The notes under the pieces: model-generated
The model's database searches: none
What the model saw: only the letters and a program-made list of their open reading frames with translations
What the model was told of the DNA's origin: nothing
In this document: piece after piece, positions 1 to 9,435 of the stretch
Numbering within the stretch: the stretch's first letter is position 1
Layout: each line of letters starts with the position of its first letter
Position numbers and translations under genes: made by a program
Assembly (NCBI GenBank): GCA_002305995.1
Contig: DBRN01000012.1
Coordinates: 677,654-737,769, forward strand
Length of the DNA stretch: 60,116 nucleotides
Source of the DNA: Atopobiaceae bacterium UBA1367
GTDB taxonomy: Bacteria; Actinomycetota; Coriobacteriia; Coriobacteriales; Atopobiaceae
Reading direction: 5' to 3'

Positions 1-15
1 ACGGCGGCCGGTGGT

Positions 16-420
16 GGAAAGGAAAATCGGGAGTTGTGAGCCCGGCAGGGATGGGGTGGAAAGGAAAACCGGGACTTGTGCGAAGTCCTTGGTTGTTGTG
101 GAAAGAAAAAGTCCGAGTTGTGCGGGATCAGGGCCGGTGGCGGAAAGCTTTTTCCGAAGTTGTGACCCCGTAGGGCCGGATGCGGCCGCACAACTCGGTG
201 ATTTCCTTTCCGGCCGGGGCGCAAAGCCCGCACAACTCACGGTTTTCCTTTCCAGGGCCGGGTGCCGTCTCGCACAACTCCCGGTTTTCCTTTCCGGCCT
301 TGGCTCTAACCCCTCACAACTCGGCATTTTCCTTTCCGACCGAAGCGCAAAGCCGCACAGGTCGGCATTTTCCTTTCCGCCACCGGCCGCCGCCACGCAC
401 AGGTCGCCGTTTTCCTTCCC
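16..420. repeat. Convergent 42-bp-period repeat array 1 (4 forward + 6 reverse units)
   Basis: Each unit is a 23-bp bipartite motif: GGAAAGGAAAA, five variable bases, then AGTTGTG. Forward units begin at 16, 58, 100 and 142. Reverse-complement units begin at 189, 231, 273, 315, 356 and 398. The start-to-start distance is 42 bp (one is 41), so each 23-bp core is followed by a 19-bp spacer of variable, GC-rich sequence. The strand switch lies in a 24-bp junction (165-188) that starts ACCCCGT and holds a small GGCC/GGCC hairpin. The unit at 142 is a variant in which GGAAAGCTTTTT replaces the A-rich box. The array may extend left of the window. It lies just past the stop codon of ffh. Function unknown. 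Confidence 0.93.
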
Positions 421-473
421 GACGTGGGGGGTCGGGCTCCCCGCAGGTCAGGCACAGCCCGGCGCAGGGGTCG

Positions 474-1886
474 TTAGAACGGAAAGCCGCCCATGCCGCC
501 AGCACCGCCGCCACCCATCCCGCGCATCATCTGGTTGAGCTGGCGGCGGGCCTTCTTGTTGCCCTTGCCGCCCGTCTGGAAGCCGTTGGCCATCCGGCGC
601 ATCTTGCCCATCATCTTGTTCATCTCGCTCCACTGCTTGAGCAGCTGGTTCACCTCCTGCACCGTACGGCCGGAGCCAGCGGCGATGCGCCTGCGACGCT
701 GCCCGTTGATCTTCTTGGGGTCAAGGCGCTCCTGCTTGGTCATGGAGTGGATCATGGCCTCGATGCGGCCGATCTGCTGCTCGTCGAGCGTCCCACCCTG
801 CTGCGCGATCGCGCGCTCGCCGCCGGGGAGCATGCCGATGAGCTTGTTGAGACCACCCATCTTGCGGATCTGCTGCATCTGGGCGAGCATGTCGTCCATC
901 GTGAAGCCCTGGCGCAGCATGCGCTCGGCGTCTGCGATCGACTGCTCGTCGGCGATCTTCTCGGCCTGCTCGATGATGCCGATCACGTCGCCCATGCCCA
1001 GGATGCGCTTGGCCATGCGGTCGGGCGAGAACACCTCGAGCGATTCGGGCTTCTCCCCCATCGAGGCGAACATGATGGGCTTGCCCGTGACCTCGCGCAC
1101 CGAGAGCGCGCCGCCGCCGCGGGCGTCGCCGTCGAGCTTGGACATGATCACGCCGTCGAAGTCGACGCGGTTGGCAAACTCGCTCACCACGTTGACGATG
1201 TCCTGACCGGTCATGGCGTCGACGACCATCAGGATCTGGTCGGGGCGCACGGCATCCCTGATGGCCACGGCCTCCTGCATCATCTCCTCGTCGATCTGCA
1301 GGCGGCCCGCCGTGTCGACGATGACGATGTCGTTCAGGTGGTCGATGGCCTCGCGGATAGACTCGGAGGCGACCCGCACGGCATCCTTCCCGTCCCCGCG
1401 ATACACCGGCACGCCGATCTCGCCGCCAAGGGTCGCCAGCTGATCGGCGGCGGCGGGACGGTGGGTGTCGCATGCGGCCAGCAGCGGGCTGTGCTTCTGC
1501 CTCTTGAGCAGGTAGGCAAGCTTGGCCGCCGCCGTCGTCTTGCCAGAGCCCTGCAGGCCGACGAGCATGATCACGTTGGGGGTGCGGCCCTGGGCCAGGG
1601 CGAGCGTGGCCTCGGTCGAGCCGAGCAGCTCGGTGAGCTGCTCCAGCACGATGCGCACCACGTTCTGCGCGGGCGAGAGCGAGTCGAGCACTTCGGCCGT
1701 CATGCACCGCTGCTTGCACGTCGAGACGAAACCCTTGACCACGCGGTAGTTGACGTCCGCCTCGAGCAGCGCCAGGCGGATCTCGCGCATGGCCGAGTTG
1801 ATGTCGTCCTCGGTGAGGCGCCCCTTGCCGCGCAGCTTGTCAAAGGTGTCCTGGAGTCGGTCGGAAAGGCTGCCGAACACTGCCAT
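474..1886 (-). CDS. ffh: Signal recognition particle protein Ffh (SRP54)
   Basis: GTPase that binds signal sequences of nascent membrane and secreted proteins together with 4.5S RNA and docks with FtsY. The 470-residue length is usual. The N domain is followed by the G domain, with the P-loop GLQGSGKTT near residue 107, DTHRP, DTAGR and the SKLDGDARGG motif. The C-terminal M domain is methionine-rich (for example MMGKMRRMANG) and ends in a Gly/Met tail finishing GGFPF. It is the last gene of the smc-ftsY-ffh run and starts 2 bp after the ftsY stop. Repeat array 1 follows its stop, so no ordinary terminator is evident between them. Confidence 0.98.
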   Translation of the reverse strand: MAVFGSLSDRLQDTFDKLRGKGRLTEDDINSAMREIRLALLEADVNYRVVKGFVSTCKQRCMTAEVLDSLSPAQNVVRIVLEQLTELLGSTEATLALAQGRTPNVIMLVGLQGSGKTTAAAKLAYLLKRQKHSPLLAACDTHRPAAADQLATLGGEIGVPVYRGDGKDAVRVASESIREAIDHLNDIVIVDTAGRLQIDEEMMQEAVAIRDAVRPDQILMVVDAMTGQDIVNVVSEFANRVDFDGVIMSKLDGDARGGGALSVREVTGKPIMFASMGEKPESLEVFSPDRMAKRILGMGDVIGIIEQAEKIADEQSIADAERMLRQGFTMDDMLAQMQQIRKMGGLNKLIGMLPGGERAIAQQGGTLDEQQIGRIEAMIHSMTKQERLDPKKINGQRRRRIAAGSGRTVQEVNQLLKQWSEMNKMMGKMRRMANGFQTGGKGNKKARRQLNQMMRGMGGGGAGGMGGFPF

Positions 1887-1888
1887 GT

Positions 1889-2794
1889 CTACATCCCCTC
1901 GGTCTCGCCCACGAGCGCGCGGCAGAACTCCAGCGCGTCGAAGGCCTGCAGGTCGTCCTTGCCCTCGCCCACCCCGATGCGGTAGATGGGAAGGTCGAGC
2001 TCATGGGCGATGCCCACGGCGATACCGCCCTTGGCGGTGCCGTCGAGCTTGGTCACGATGAGCCCGTCGATGTCGAGCGCCTCGTTGAACTCACGTGCCT
2101 GGCTGAGCCCGTTCTGGCCCGTGGTCGCATCGATCACCAGCACGACGGTCACGGGGACCGAGGCACGCTTGCGCGACACGTTGACCACCTTGGCCAGCTC
2201 GCGCATGAGCTCGGGACTGGTATGCAGGCGTCCGGCGGTGTCGATGAGCACGAGCTCGGAGCCCTGGCGCTCGGCCTGGTCGATCACATCGTAGCAGACG
2301 CTCGCGGGATCCCCCCCGCGCTCGCGCGTGACCACCTCCACGCCGGAGCGCTCGCCCCAGATCTGCAGCTGCTCGATCGCCGCCGCACGGAAGGTGTCGG
2401 CGCCGCCGATGAGGCAGCGCACGCCCATGTCGTGGTACACGCTGGCAAGCTTGCCCACCGTGGTCGTCTTGCCGGCGCCGTTGATGCCCACGAACAGCAC
2501 GCAGGACGGCAGGCTCGAGAAGGGGTCGCGCGTCGCGCGCGGGAACACCTTGGCGAGGCGCTGGGCCAGGGCCTCGCGCATCTGGTGGGCGCTGCGCAGG
2601 TTCTCCCGAGCGGCCTGCTCGCGCAGGTCGTCGGTGACCTGCATGGCCACCTCCGCGCCCATGTCGCCCATGACCAGCGTGTCCTCGAGGGTCTCCCAGA
2701 ACTCCTCGTCAACCTCGCCACCCATGTAGAAGATCTCGGAGATCGCCTCGCGCGAGCGAGAGAGGCCGCGCTTGAGGCTATCAATCAGGGCCAT
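1889..2794 (-). CDS. ftsY: Signal recognition particle receptor FtsY
   Basis: Membrane-associated SRP receptor GTPase, the partner of Ffh. At 301 residues it is the short form that lacks the long acidic A domain of E. coli FtsY. The NG domain shows GINGAGKTTTVGKLA, DTFRAAA, DTAGRLH and TKLDGTAKGG. Its ATG overlaps the smc stop codon by one base (TGATG), so translation is probably coupled to smc. Co-location with ffh, in the order smc-ftsY-ffh, is a common Gram-positive arrangement. Confidence 0.98.
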   Translation of the reverse strand: MALIDSLKRGLSRSREAISEIFYMGGEVDEEFWETLEDTLVMGDMGAEVAMQVTDDLREQAARENLRSAHQMREALAQRLAKVFPRATRDPFSSLPSCVLFVGINGAGKTTTVGKLASVYHDMGVRCLIGGADTFRAAAIEQLQIWGERSGVEVVTRERGGDPASVCYDVIDQAERQGSELVLIDTAGRLHTSPELMRELAKVVNVSRKRASVPVTVVLVIDATTGQNGLSQAREFNEALDIDGLIVTKLDGTAKGGIAVGIAHELDLPIYRIGVGEGKDDLQAFDALEFCRALVGETEGM

Positions 2795-5700
2795 CAGGAC
2801 TCAACCACCTTTCCTGTCACCTGGTCGAGGCGCTGGCTCACCACGTGGCTCACGCCGTCGGCCCGCATGGACACACCATAGAGAACGTCGGCCTGCTCCA
2901 TCGTGCGGCGCTGGTGGCTGATCACGATGAGCTGGGTCGTCTCCTTGAGCTGCTCGATGGCGTCGAGCAGCCTCGAGAGGTTCGAGTCATCGAGCGCAGC
3001 CTCGACCTCGTCAAACACGTAGAAGGGAACCGTGCGCGTCTTGTAGACGGCAAACAGCAGCGCCAGTGCCGTCAGCGACTTCTCGCCACCGCTCATGAGC
3101 ATCATCTTCTGGATGCGCTTGCCTCGCGGCTGTGCGATGACCTCTATGCCCGTCTCGGCAAGGTGGTCGGGGTCGGTCATCTCGAGACGCGCCTGCCCGC
3201 CCGGGAAGAGCATCGAGAAGACCTCGGCAAAGTTCTCGTTGACCGCCTCGAAGACGACGAGGAACTGCCTGCGCATCTTGCGCTCGATGGCGGAGGTGAT
3301 CTTGGCGAGCGCGCCACGGGCGCGCTCGAGGTCGTCGACCTGCTCGCCGATGTAGTCCGCCCGCTCCTTGAGGCGCAGGTACTCGTCCATGGCAACCTCG
3401 TTGACCGGGCCGATGCCCGCGATCTGGCGCCTGAGCGATGCCGCCTCGGCCTCCATGGCGGCGCGATCCTCGGGCTCGGGCAGCTGCAGCGCCTCGTCGA
3501 GCACGTAGTCCTGGGAGGTGATGGCGGCAATCGCGTTCTCCACCTGCACCTCGATGCGCCCCATCTCGACCCTCACGTCGCTCACGGCGTCCCGGGCACG
3601 CTGCAGCTCGGCGTGCGCACCGCTCACGGCCTCCTTTGCCTCGCCGATGGTCGCCTTGAGCGAGTCGCTGTCGGCCTCGGCCAGGCGGCTGCGGTCGCGG
3701 AGCAGCTCGGCCCACTCCAGCGCGCGCGCATGCACGGCCTCGTAGCGGTCATAGAGCGGATCGACGCGCAGGCGCAGGACCTCGAGGGCGCGCGCGGAGC
3801 GCTCGGCCGCCTCGCGCCTGCGGTCGAGGTCGGAAAGCGCCCTGCGCAGCTCGCGATCACGGCGCTCGAGATTGTTGCGCCGTTCCACCGTGGTCGCCAG
3901 TTCGAGGCGCGCGTCAGCCAGGCGGCTGGCGGCGTCGGACTCCGCCTTGCTCGCGCGGGAGCGCTCGGCGGCTACGTCCTCGATCTGGCGCCCGATGTCT
4001 GCGGCGCGCCCTTCGGCGTCGCGGGCCGCCTGCCGATGGCGCTCGATCAGCGGACGGGAGTCGTCTGCCCGCCTCGACACCTCCGCCCGACGCTTCGCCA
4101 CCTGCGCCCGCTCGGACGTCGCCTGGGTGCGGTGGGCCTCCAAGCGCCCGATCTCCGCGGCGATGGATGAGTGCTCGCCCCTCAGGCGCGCGACCTCCCC
4201 CTTGGCGCGCGCGCTCGCGTCGCGCGCGTCGGACAGGACACCCTCGGCCCCCGTCAGCGAGGCCTGTGCAGCCGCCTGGGCGGCCTCGAGGGCGGCCATG
4301 CCGTCCCTCAGGGCCCGGATGCGGCGCTTGCGCTCCAGGGCCCCCTGCTCGGCACCACCCTCCGAGCCGACCACGACGCGGCCGTCAGGTAAGACGGTGA
4401 CGCCCGCCTCCGTCACGTAGGTGAGGTCGGGGGCCTGCCCATGGGCACGCAGCGCGGTGGCGACGTCGTCGACCACGCGCACGTCCCCCAGGAGCGCCGA
4501 GAGCATGCCTTCGGCCCGGGGCGCGCATCCCACCCGATCGAGCAGCCGCTCCCCCGGCGCGTCGGCACGCCGGCTCGCGGGAGGGAGGGCGAGCGAGACG
4601 ATGGCGGCGCGCCCGTTGGCGTGACCCATCTGCATCGCGGCGTCCGCCAGGCGGCCGGCGTCGGCAACGCTTCCCACCACCAGCGCCGCGAGGTCATCGC
4701 CCAAGAGGCGCTCCACCAGCGCGTCGAGCTCCTCAGGGACCTCGATCAGGTCGGCGAGACGGCAGTCCACCAGCTCCAGCCCCTCGTCGGAGGCCGCGAG
4801 GGCGGCCATCAGGCCGCTGGCGTTCTCGCTCTGCTCGTCGACCGACTCGAGCGCCGAGAGCGTCGCATGGGCCTGGGAGACCCTCTCGCGTGCAGCCGAC
4901 TCGTCCCTGCGCGCGGCATCCAGGGCGCGCTGGCAGTCGCGGATGGATCCCTCGGCGCGCTCGGAGGCGCCCTGGGCGGCGTCCAGCTCGGCGGCGACGG
5001 CCTCGCGACGGGACCTGCGCTCGCGGACGGCCTCCTCGGCCGTGGCGAGGGTCTCGGCGATCTGTGCCAGCCGGCCCTCAAACATCTCGTCCTCGAGCTT
5101 GGCATGGGCGGCCTGGTCCTCGAGCTTGGCGTAGGCCAGGGTCTCCTGGTCGGCCGTGCGCTGCGCCTGGCGCTGCTCGTTGGTGAGCTGCGCGTGGCGG
5201 TTGCCCAGGGACCTGCGCAGCTCCGTCGCCCGCCTGGCCTCCTCCTGCAGCGCGCGCACGCGATCGGAGAGCTCGGAGGCCCTCGCGCGCTCGTCCGCGA
5301 GCGCGGAGGTCACGCGCTCGTGCTCGGCAGCGGTGTCGTTGCGCTGCTTCTCCGAGCTCGAGAGGGTCATGCGCATCTCGGAGAGGCGGGCCACCATGTT
5401 GCGGCCCTTCTCCTCGAGCAGGCGCATGTCGGAGTCCATGCGGCCCAGGACGTCCTGCATGCGGCGGCGCTGCTCGCCCAGGTCGCCCACGAACAGGCCC
5501 TTCTGCTCCAGGAGCGACTGCAGCTTCTCGAGGGCGCGCTCCCTCTCGTCGGAGCGGTACCGTGCCAGCTCGACGGCGGCGTCGGCCTCCCTGCCCTGCG
5601 CCGTGAGACGGGCGTGGCGCGCCTGCAGCAGGCGCAGGTCGTCCACCGCGAGCGTCGTGGAGAGCTCGCGCAGCCGCTCGGAGAGGTCGCGATGGCGCCT

Positions 5701-6336
5701 GGCCTTGTCGACCTGACGCTCGAGCGGCCTCAGCTGGCGCATGATCTCGCGTTGGATGTCCTTGGCGCGCGTGAGGTTGTCTTGCATGGACTTGAGCTTG
5801 CGCTCCGAGCGCTCCTTGCGGCGCCGGTGCTTGGAGATGCCCGCCGCCTCCTCGATGAGGGCGCGCCGCTCCTCCGGGCGGCTGGCCAGGACGGAGTCGA
5901 GCTTTCCCTGGCTGATGATGGAGTGCGTGTCCTTGCCCAGGCCGGAGTCGTGCAGGATGTCGGTGATGTCCATCAGGCGCGCGGGCGCGTTGTTGATGAG
6001 GTACTCGCTCTCGCCCGAACGGTACATGCGCCGGGTGATGGCGACCTCGGCAAAGTCGATGGGAAGCGTGCGGTCGCCGTTGTCGAGCACGAGGGTGACC
6101 TCGGCCAGGCCGACCGGCTTGCGCGCCGACGAGCCGGAGAAGATGACGTCCTCCATGGCCTGTCCGCGCAGCTGCTTGGCGCTCTGCTCGCCCAGGACCC
6201 AGAGGATGGCGTCCGACACGTTGGACTTTCCGGCGCCGTTGGGACCGACGACCACGGTCAAGCCCGAGTCGAACAGCATCACGGTACGGTCGGCAAACGA
6301 CTTGAACCCCTTGAGCGTGAGCGACTTCAGGTGCAC
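2794..6336 (-). CDS. smc: Chromosome segregation protein SMC
   Basis: Chromosome-organising ATPase that works with ScpA and ScpB. It has 1180 residues, the standard bacterial length. The Walker A motif GPNGAGKSN lies around residues 32-40. Long Arg/Glu/Ala-rich coiled coils flank a globular hinge at roughly residues 500-660. The C-terminal head carries the signature LMSGGEKSLTALALL and Walker B with FYVFDEVEAALDD. The start overlaps the last 10 bp of rnc and the stop overlaps the ftsY start, so this is a tightly coupled operon. Confidence 0.98.
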   Translation of the reverse strand: MHLKSLTLKGFKSFADRTVMLFDSGLTVVVGPNGAGKSNVSDAILWVLGEQSAKQLRGQAMEDVIFSGSSARKPVGLAEVTLVLDNGDRTLPIDFAEVAITRRMYRSGESEYLINNAPARLMDITDILHDSGLGKDTHSIISQGKLDSVLASRPEERRALIEEAAGISKHRRRKERSERKLKSMQDNLTRAKDIQREIMRQLRPLERQVDKARRHRDLSERLRELSTTLAVDDLRLLQARHARLTAQGREADAAVELARYRSDERERALEKLQSLLEQKGLFVGDLGEQRRRMQDVLGRMDSDMRLLEEKGRNMVARLSEMRMTLSSSEKQRNDTAAEHERVTSALADERARASELSDRVRALQEEARRATELRRSLGNRHAQLTNEQRQAQRTADQETLAYAKLEDQAAHAKLEDEMFEGRLAQIAETLATAEEAVRERRSRREAVAAELDAAQGASERAEGSIRDCQRALDAARRDESAARERVSQAHATLSALESVDEQSENASGLMAALAASDEGLELVDCRLADLIEVPEELDALVERLLGDDLAALVVGSVADAGRLADAAMQMGHANGRAAIVSLALPPASRRADAPGERLLDRVGCAPRAEGMLSALLGDVRVVDDVATALRAHGQAPDLTYVTEAGVTVLPDGRVVVGSEGGAEQGALERKRRIRALRDGMAALEAAQAAAQASLTGAEGVLSDARDASARAKGEVARLRGEHSSIAAEIGRLEAHRTQATSERAQVAKRRAEVSRRADDSRPLIERHRQAARDAEGRAADIGRQIEDVAAERSRASKAESDAASRLADARLELATTVERRNNLERRDRELRRALSDLDRRREAAERSARALEVLRLRVDPLYDRYEAVHARALEWAELLRDRSRLAEADSDSLKATIGEAKEAVSGAHAELQRARDAVSDVRVEMGRIEVQVENAIAAITSQDYVLDEALQLPEPEDRAAMEAEAASLRRQIAGIGPVNEVAMDEYLRLKERADYIGEQVDDLERARGALAKITSAIERKMRRQFLVVFEAVNENFAEVFSMLFPGGQARLEMTDPDHLAETGIEVIAQPRGKRIQKMMLMSGGEKSLTALALLFAVYKTRTVPFYVFDEVEAALDDSNLSRLLDAIEQLKETTQLIVISHQRRTMEQADVLYGVSMRADGVSHVVSQRLDQVTGKVVES

Positions 6337-7058
6337 GGTGTCTCTCCCCCGCGGGCGTCGTCGCCCTCCTCGTACCCGAGGCGCGTCAGGGCATCCGACG
6401 CCGCATTGGACTGCGACTCCTTCTTGGTGGAGCCGGACCCCCTGCCCACGCGACGCCCCTCCACCAGCACGACTGAGGTGAAGGTCGGGCTGTGCGCCGG
6501 ACCCGACTCCCCCTCCACCTTGTACTCGGGCCCGATGTGATAGTCGCGCTGTATGACCTCCTGCAGGCGCGACTTCGGGGGGACCACGTGACGACCCAGC
6601 TCGGGGGTGATGCGCGGGAGCAACGTGCGCGCCACGAATGCATGGGCCACGTCGTGACCCGCATCGAGGTACAGGGCGCCCACCAGCGCCTCGTAGACGT
6701 TCTCGAGCGCAGAGCGCATGCCGCGCGCACCCGTGCCCCTCTCCGACTCCCCGAACAGGATGAGCTCTCCGATGCCCAGCTCCCCGGCGACGTCGGAGAG
6801 CATCTCGCCGCTGACCAGGGCGATCTTGAGCATCGAGAGCTGGCCCTCGTCCATGCCGGGAAACCTGCCGAAGATATCGACGGCAACCATGGCCCCCAGC
6901 ACCGAGTCGCCCAGGAACTCCAGGCGCTCGTAGCTAGCAGACACCGACTTCCCCTCAGCCGCGGAGGGATGGGTGATGGCGGATATGACGAGGTCCTCGT
7001 CGGCGAAGCGATGGCCGACGATCTCCTCTATGCGCTTGATCCGTCTGCGAAGCTTCAC
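6327..7058 (-). CDS. rnc: Ribonuclease III
   Basis: Double-stranded RNA endonuclease for rRNA and mRNA processing. It has 243 residues. The N-terminal catalytic domain carries the family signature ERLEFLGDSVLG (about residues 44-55) and a second acidic motif in ENVYEALVGALYLD. A C-terminal dsRNA-binding domain begins near KSRLQEVIQ and includes GSGSTKKESQSNAA. It sits between acpP and smc, a widely conserved order. RNase III is relevant to the nearby arrays because their inverted 23-bp units could form duplexes in RNA, but that link is inference. Confidence 0.97.
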   Translation of the reverse strand: MKLRRRIKRIEEIVGHRFADEDLVISAITHPSAAEGKSVSASYERLEFLGDSVLGAMVAVDIFGRFPGMDEGQLSMLKIALVSGEMLSDVAGELGIGELILFGESERGTGARGMRSALENVYEALVGALYLDAGHDVAHAFVARTLLPRITPELGRHVVPPKSRLQEVIQRDYHIGPEYKVEGESGPAHSPTFTSVVLVEGRRVGRGSGSTKKESQSNAASDALTRLGYEEGDDARGGETPCT

Positions 7059-7075
7059 GTGAGGGACCTGCTGCC

Positions 7076-7315
7076 CTACTGCTGCGCGGCCTCGATGCCA
7101 GCGATGAGGTCGCCGACCGTGACGATCTCGTCGAGACCGTCGTCGGGCATCTCCATGTCGAACTCGTCCTCGAACGCGCTGATGAGCTCGAGCATGTCGA
7201 ACGAGTCGGCCTCGAGGGCCCTGAACTCGGTCTCCTCCGTGATGTCATCCTCGTCGACGTCGAGCGTCTCGGAGATGATCGTCTGCGCCTTGGCAAGGAT
7301 AGCATCGTGATCCAT
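7076..7315 (-). CDS. acpP: Acyl carrier protein
   Basis: Small acidic carrier (79 residues) that holds acyl chains on 4'-phosphopantetheine during fatty acid synthesis. The attachment serine is Ser38 in the motif ADSFDMLEL. The usual residue after Ser is Leu (DSL); here it is Phe, a mild departure. The fold is otherwise standard, with several Asp/Glu-rich stretches. It lies between plsX and rnc, the conserved position of the fatty-acid/phospholipid ACP. Confidence 0.95.
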   Translation of the reverse strand: MDHDAILAKAQTIISETLDVDEDDITEETEFRALEADSFDMLELISAFEDEFDMEMPDDGLDEIVTVGDLIAGIEAAQQ

Positions 7316-7395
7316 CGGTCTCGTTCCCTTCGTGTTCGGTGTTCGCCTAGACCCTGCCGGCCGATGCTCTCGGCCGAGATGGCACGCTTATTGTA

Positions 7396-8397
7396 CTAGT
7401 CGATGCCGCGCGTGATGGCCTGGGCGACCTTGTCCACAAGCCCACCGCGCACGGCGACGGCCGTGGCGATGGTGCCGTTCTTGACGGCGTCCACCGACGT
7501 GTCACCGTGACCGATGAGCACGGGGGCCTTGAGGCCTAGCAGGACGGCCCCGCCCAGCTCGTCCCCCGAGAGGCCGCGCGCGACCTCCTTGAGCACCGGC
7601 TTGAGCATGAGGGCGCCCATGGCGGCGCGCTTCGACTCGCTCGTGAGGCGCCTGATCTCGCGCAGGAGGTACTTCGCCGTCCCCTCGAGCGACTTGAGTG
7701 CGACGTTGCCCGTGAAGCCGTCGGTGACGATGACGTCGTGGGTCCCCGCCAGCAAGTCGACGCCCTCGGCGTTGCCCGCAAACCAGGCGTGGTCGGGATC
7801 CGCCTCGTCGAGCGCCCTGCGATACGACAGCGCGAGCTCGGAGCCCTTCGTCTCCTCGGTTCCGTTGGAGAGCAGGGCCACGCGCGGGCTGTCCACGCCC
7901 AGCACCACATGCGCGTATGCACGGCCCATCTGGGCAAACTGCACGATCACGTCAGGACGGACGTCGGCGTTGGCGCCCAGGTCGAGCATGACGGTCTGGC
8001 GGCCCGAGGCGCCGGGAAGCGCGCTGGCGATGGCGGGGCGCTTGATGCCCCTGATGCGGCCGATGCCGAGCGTCGCGGCGGCGAAGATGGCGCCCGTGGA
8101 GCCTGCGGAGAAGAGGCCGTCCGCCTCGCCCGCACGCACGGCGGCACAGCCGCGCACGATGGTCGAGTCCTTCTTTGCGCGGATCGCCTCGGCAGGATGC
8201 TCGTCCATGGCTATCGCCTCGGTGCACACCAGCGCGCGCGCACGCCCGTGATGGGCACAGAAGGGCACCACGACGTCCTGCGGGCCGGCGACGAGCACGC
8301 TCAGGTCGGCATCGGCCTCGAGCGCGGCGGCTATGCCGTCGAGCACGACCTGTGGCTCCCTGTCACCGCCCATGACATCGACGCAGATGGTGGTCAT
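7396..8397 (-). CDS. plsX: Phosphate acyltransferase PlsX
   Basis: Peripheral membrane enzyme that converts acyl-ACP to acyl-phosphate, the donor for PlsY in phosphatidic acid synthesis. It has 333 residues. The N-terminus reads TICVDVMGGDREPQVVLDG, typical of the family, followed by MDEHPAEAIRAKKDST, a Gly-rich DLGANADVRPD stretch and VTDGFTGNVALKSLEGTAKY. Its neighbours rpmF and acpP are classical. The 80-bp gap before acpP shows no obvious terminator, so cotranscription is likely. Confidence 0.97.
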   Translation of the reverse strand: MTTICVDVMGGDREPQVVLDGIAAALEADADLSVLVAGPQDVVVPFCAHHGRARALVCTEAIAMDEHPAEAIRAKKDSTIVRGCAAVRAGEADGLFSAGSTGAIFAAATLGIGRIRGIKRPAIASALPGASGRQTVMLDLGANADVRPDVIVQFAQMGRAYAHVVLGVDSPRVALLSNGTEETKGSELALSYRRALDEADPDHAWFAGNAEGVDLLAGTHDVIVTDGFTGNVALKSLEGTAKYLLREIRRLTSESKRAAMGALMLKPVLKEVARGLSGDELGGAVLLGLKAPVLIGHGDTSVDAVKNGTIATAVAVRGGLVDKVAQAITRGID

Positions 8398-8466
8398 ACG
8401 AGCGCCTTCCTTCCTCCCCTGTGCGGGGCATGCGCAGTCGGGGCATGCCGCCGATGCGCATACGTA

Positions 8467-8500
8467 AAGGAGACCGGCCCCATCAGGGAGCGGCCTCCTT
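8467..8500 (-). terminator. Hairpin after rpmF, possible attenuator or terminator
   Basis: Read on the minus strand, AAGGAG and CCG arms pair with CGG and CTCCTT arms around a short loop, with one bulge. The hairpin begins 24 bp after the L32 stop and is followed by only a short T tract. A partial terminator that tunes readthrough from ribosomal-protein rpmF into plsX is plausible. Confidence 0.45.
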
Positions 8501-8523
8501 GTCGTACGCGTCCGGTGACGGCA

Positions 8524-8703
8524 CTAGTCGGTAGCAACAACCTCGCGGTCCTTGTAGAAGCCACAGTTGGGGCAGACGTGATGCGGAAGCTTGGTGGCAC
8601 CGCACTGGGGGCACGTGGAACGTGCGGCGGCGGCAAGCTTGCTGTTGGCGGAGCGACGGGTGTGCGTGGCACCGCGCCCCTTCTTTTGCTTGGGAACTGC
8701 CAT
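8524..8703 (-). CDS. rpmF: 50S ribosomal protein bL32
   Basis: A 59-residue protein of the large ribosomal subunit. The start MAVPKQKKGRGATHTRRS is diagnostic. The zinc-ribbon pairs CPQCG and CPNCG are both complete, so this is the zinc-binding (C+) form. The C-terminus ends in FYKDREVVATD. It lies between the DUF177 gene and plsX, the conserved yceD-rpmF-plsX order. Confidence 0.97.
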   Translation of the reverse strand: MAVPKQKKGRGATHTRRSANSKLAAAARSTCPQCGATKLPHHVCPNCGFYKDREVVATD

Positions 8704-8874
8704 CTTGAACCTCTCTTACGCCCGACCCGCGCCCGATGGGCGTCGGACGGTCTTTCCTGCAGACATGCAAGGAAGTACTCTACCACACCTCGTGGCACCC
8801 GCGCGCACGACAACCATTCTCCATGTGAGGAGACGTCCGTGTGGGAGCCATGTGGGAGCTGCGTGGCCGCCCGC

Positions 8875-9429
8875 CTACTCGTCAAGCTCGAGGTCGCGCA
8901 GGGCCGCGAAGGGGTTCGAGGCGAGGCGCGCCTCCATGATCTGGGCGGCGTGGCCGCAGTCGCGCTCGTTGAGGTCCTCCCCGCAGACCGGGCACAGGCC
9001 CTTGCAGTCCTCGCGGCAGAGCACCACGAACGGGGTCTCCGCCAGCACGGCCGAGACGAGCGCGTCGGCAAGGTCTATCGTATGATCGTCTCCCACCAGC
9101 GAGAAGTCGACGTCGTCCTCCCCCTCGCCAAGGGACTGCGTCTGGGAGGGGGCCTCGAAGAGGAAGTACTCGTCCACTTCTGCGGCGAGGTCGAACTCGG
9201 CAGGGCCGAGGCAGCGGTCGCAGGTTCCCGTCACATGCGCGCGCACGATGCCCGTGGCGAGGATCCCCTCGCCCGCGTTGGTGAGCGCCAGGTCGAAGTC
9301 CAGCCCGTCGGGCAGCGCAAACTCATGCTCGCCCAGCACGTAGGACCTCTCGTCCACATGACCGGCAAACGGGAGGGTGTCGCCCGCATCTGCCAGGCGA
9401 TCGTCGAGAATCGCTTTGACGTCGCGCAT
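8875..9429 (-). CDS. DUF177 / YceD-family protein
   Basis: 184-residue member of the YceD (DUF177) family, whose genes almost always precede rpmF. The family has been linked to 23S rRNA accumulation; the mechanism is unsettled. The sequence shows the family's central VTGTCDRCL motif and a C-terminal metal-ribbon-like CREDCKGLCPVCGEDLNERDCGH segment. An acidic insertion (about residues 95-115) precedes the cysteine-rich end. It begins 6 bp after the upstream coiled-coil gene, so the two are cotranscribed. Confidence 0.92.
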   Translation of the reverse strand: MRDVKAILDDRLADAGDTLPFAGHVDERSYVLGEHEFALPDGLDFDLALTNAGEGILATGIVRAHVTGTCDRCLGPAEFDLAAEVDEYFLFEAPSQTQSLGEGEDDVDFSLVGDDHTIDLADALVSAVLAETPFVVLCREDCKGLCPVCGEDLNERDCGHAAQIMEARLASNPFAALRDLELDE

Positions 9430-9435
9430 GTGCGC

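Noticed and set aside
16..420. CRISPR array
   Set aside because: Repeat cores are degenerate, spacers only 19 bp, units invert in mid-array, and no cas gene is in the window.
11..538. Open frames across the repeat arrays (also at 11500-12155 and 16302-17123) giving 14-residue peptide repeats
   Set aside because: 42 bp is 14 codons, so several frames on both strands stay open automatically. No ribosome site or consistent frame, and the motif reverses strand mid-array.
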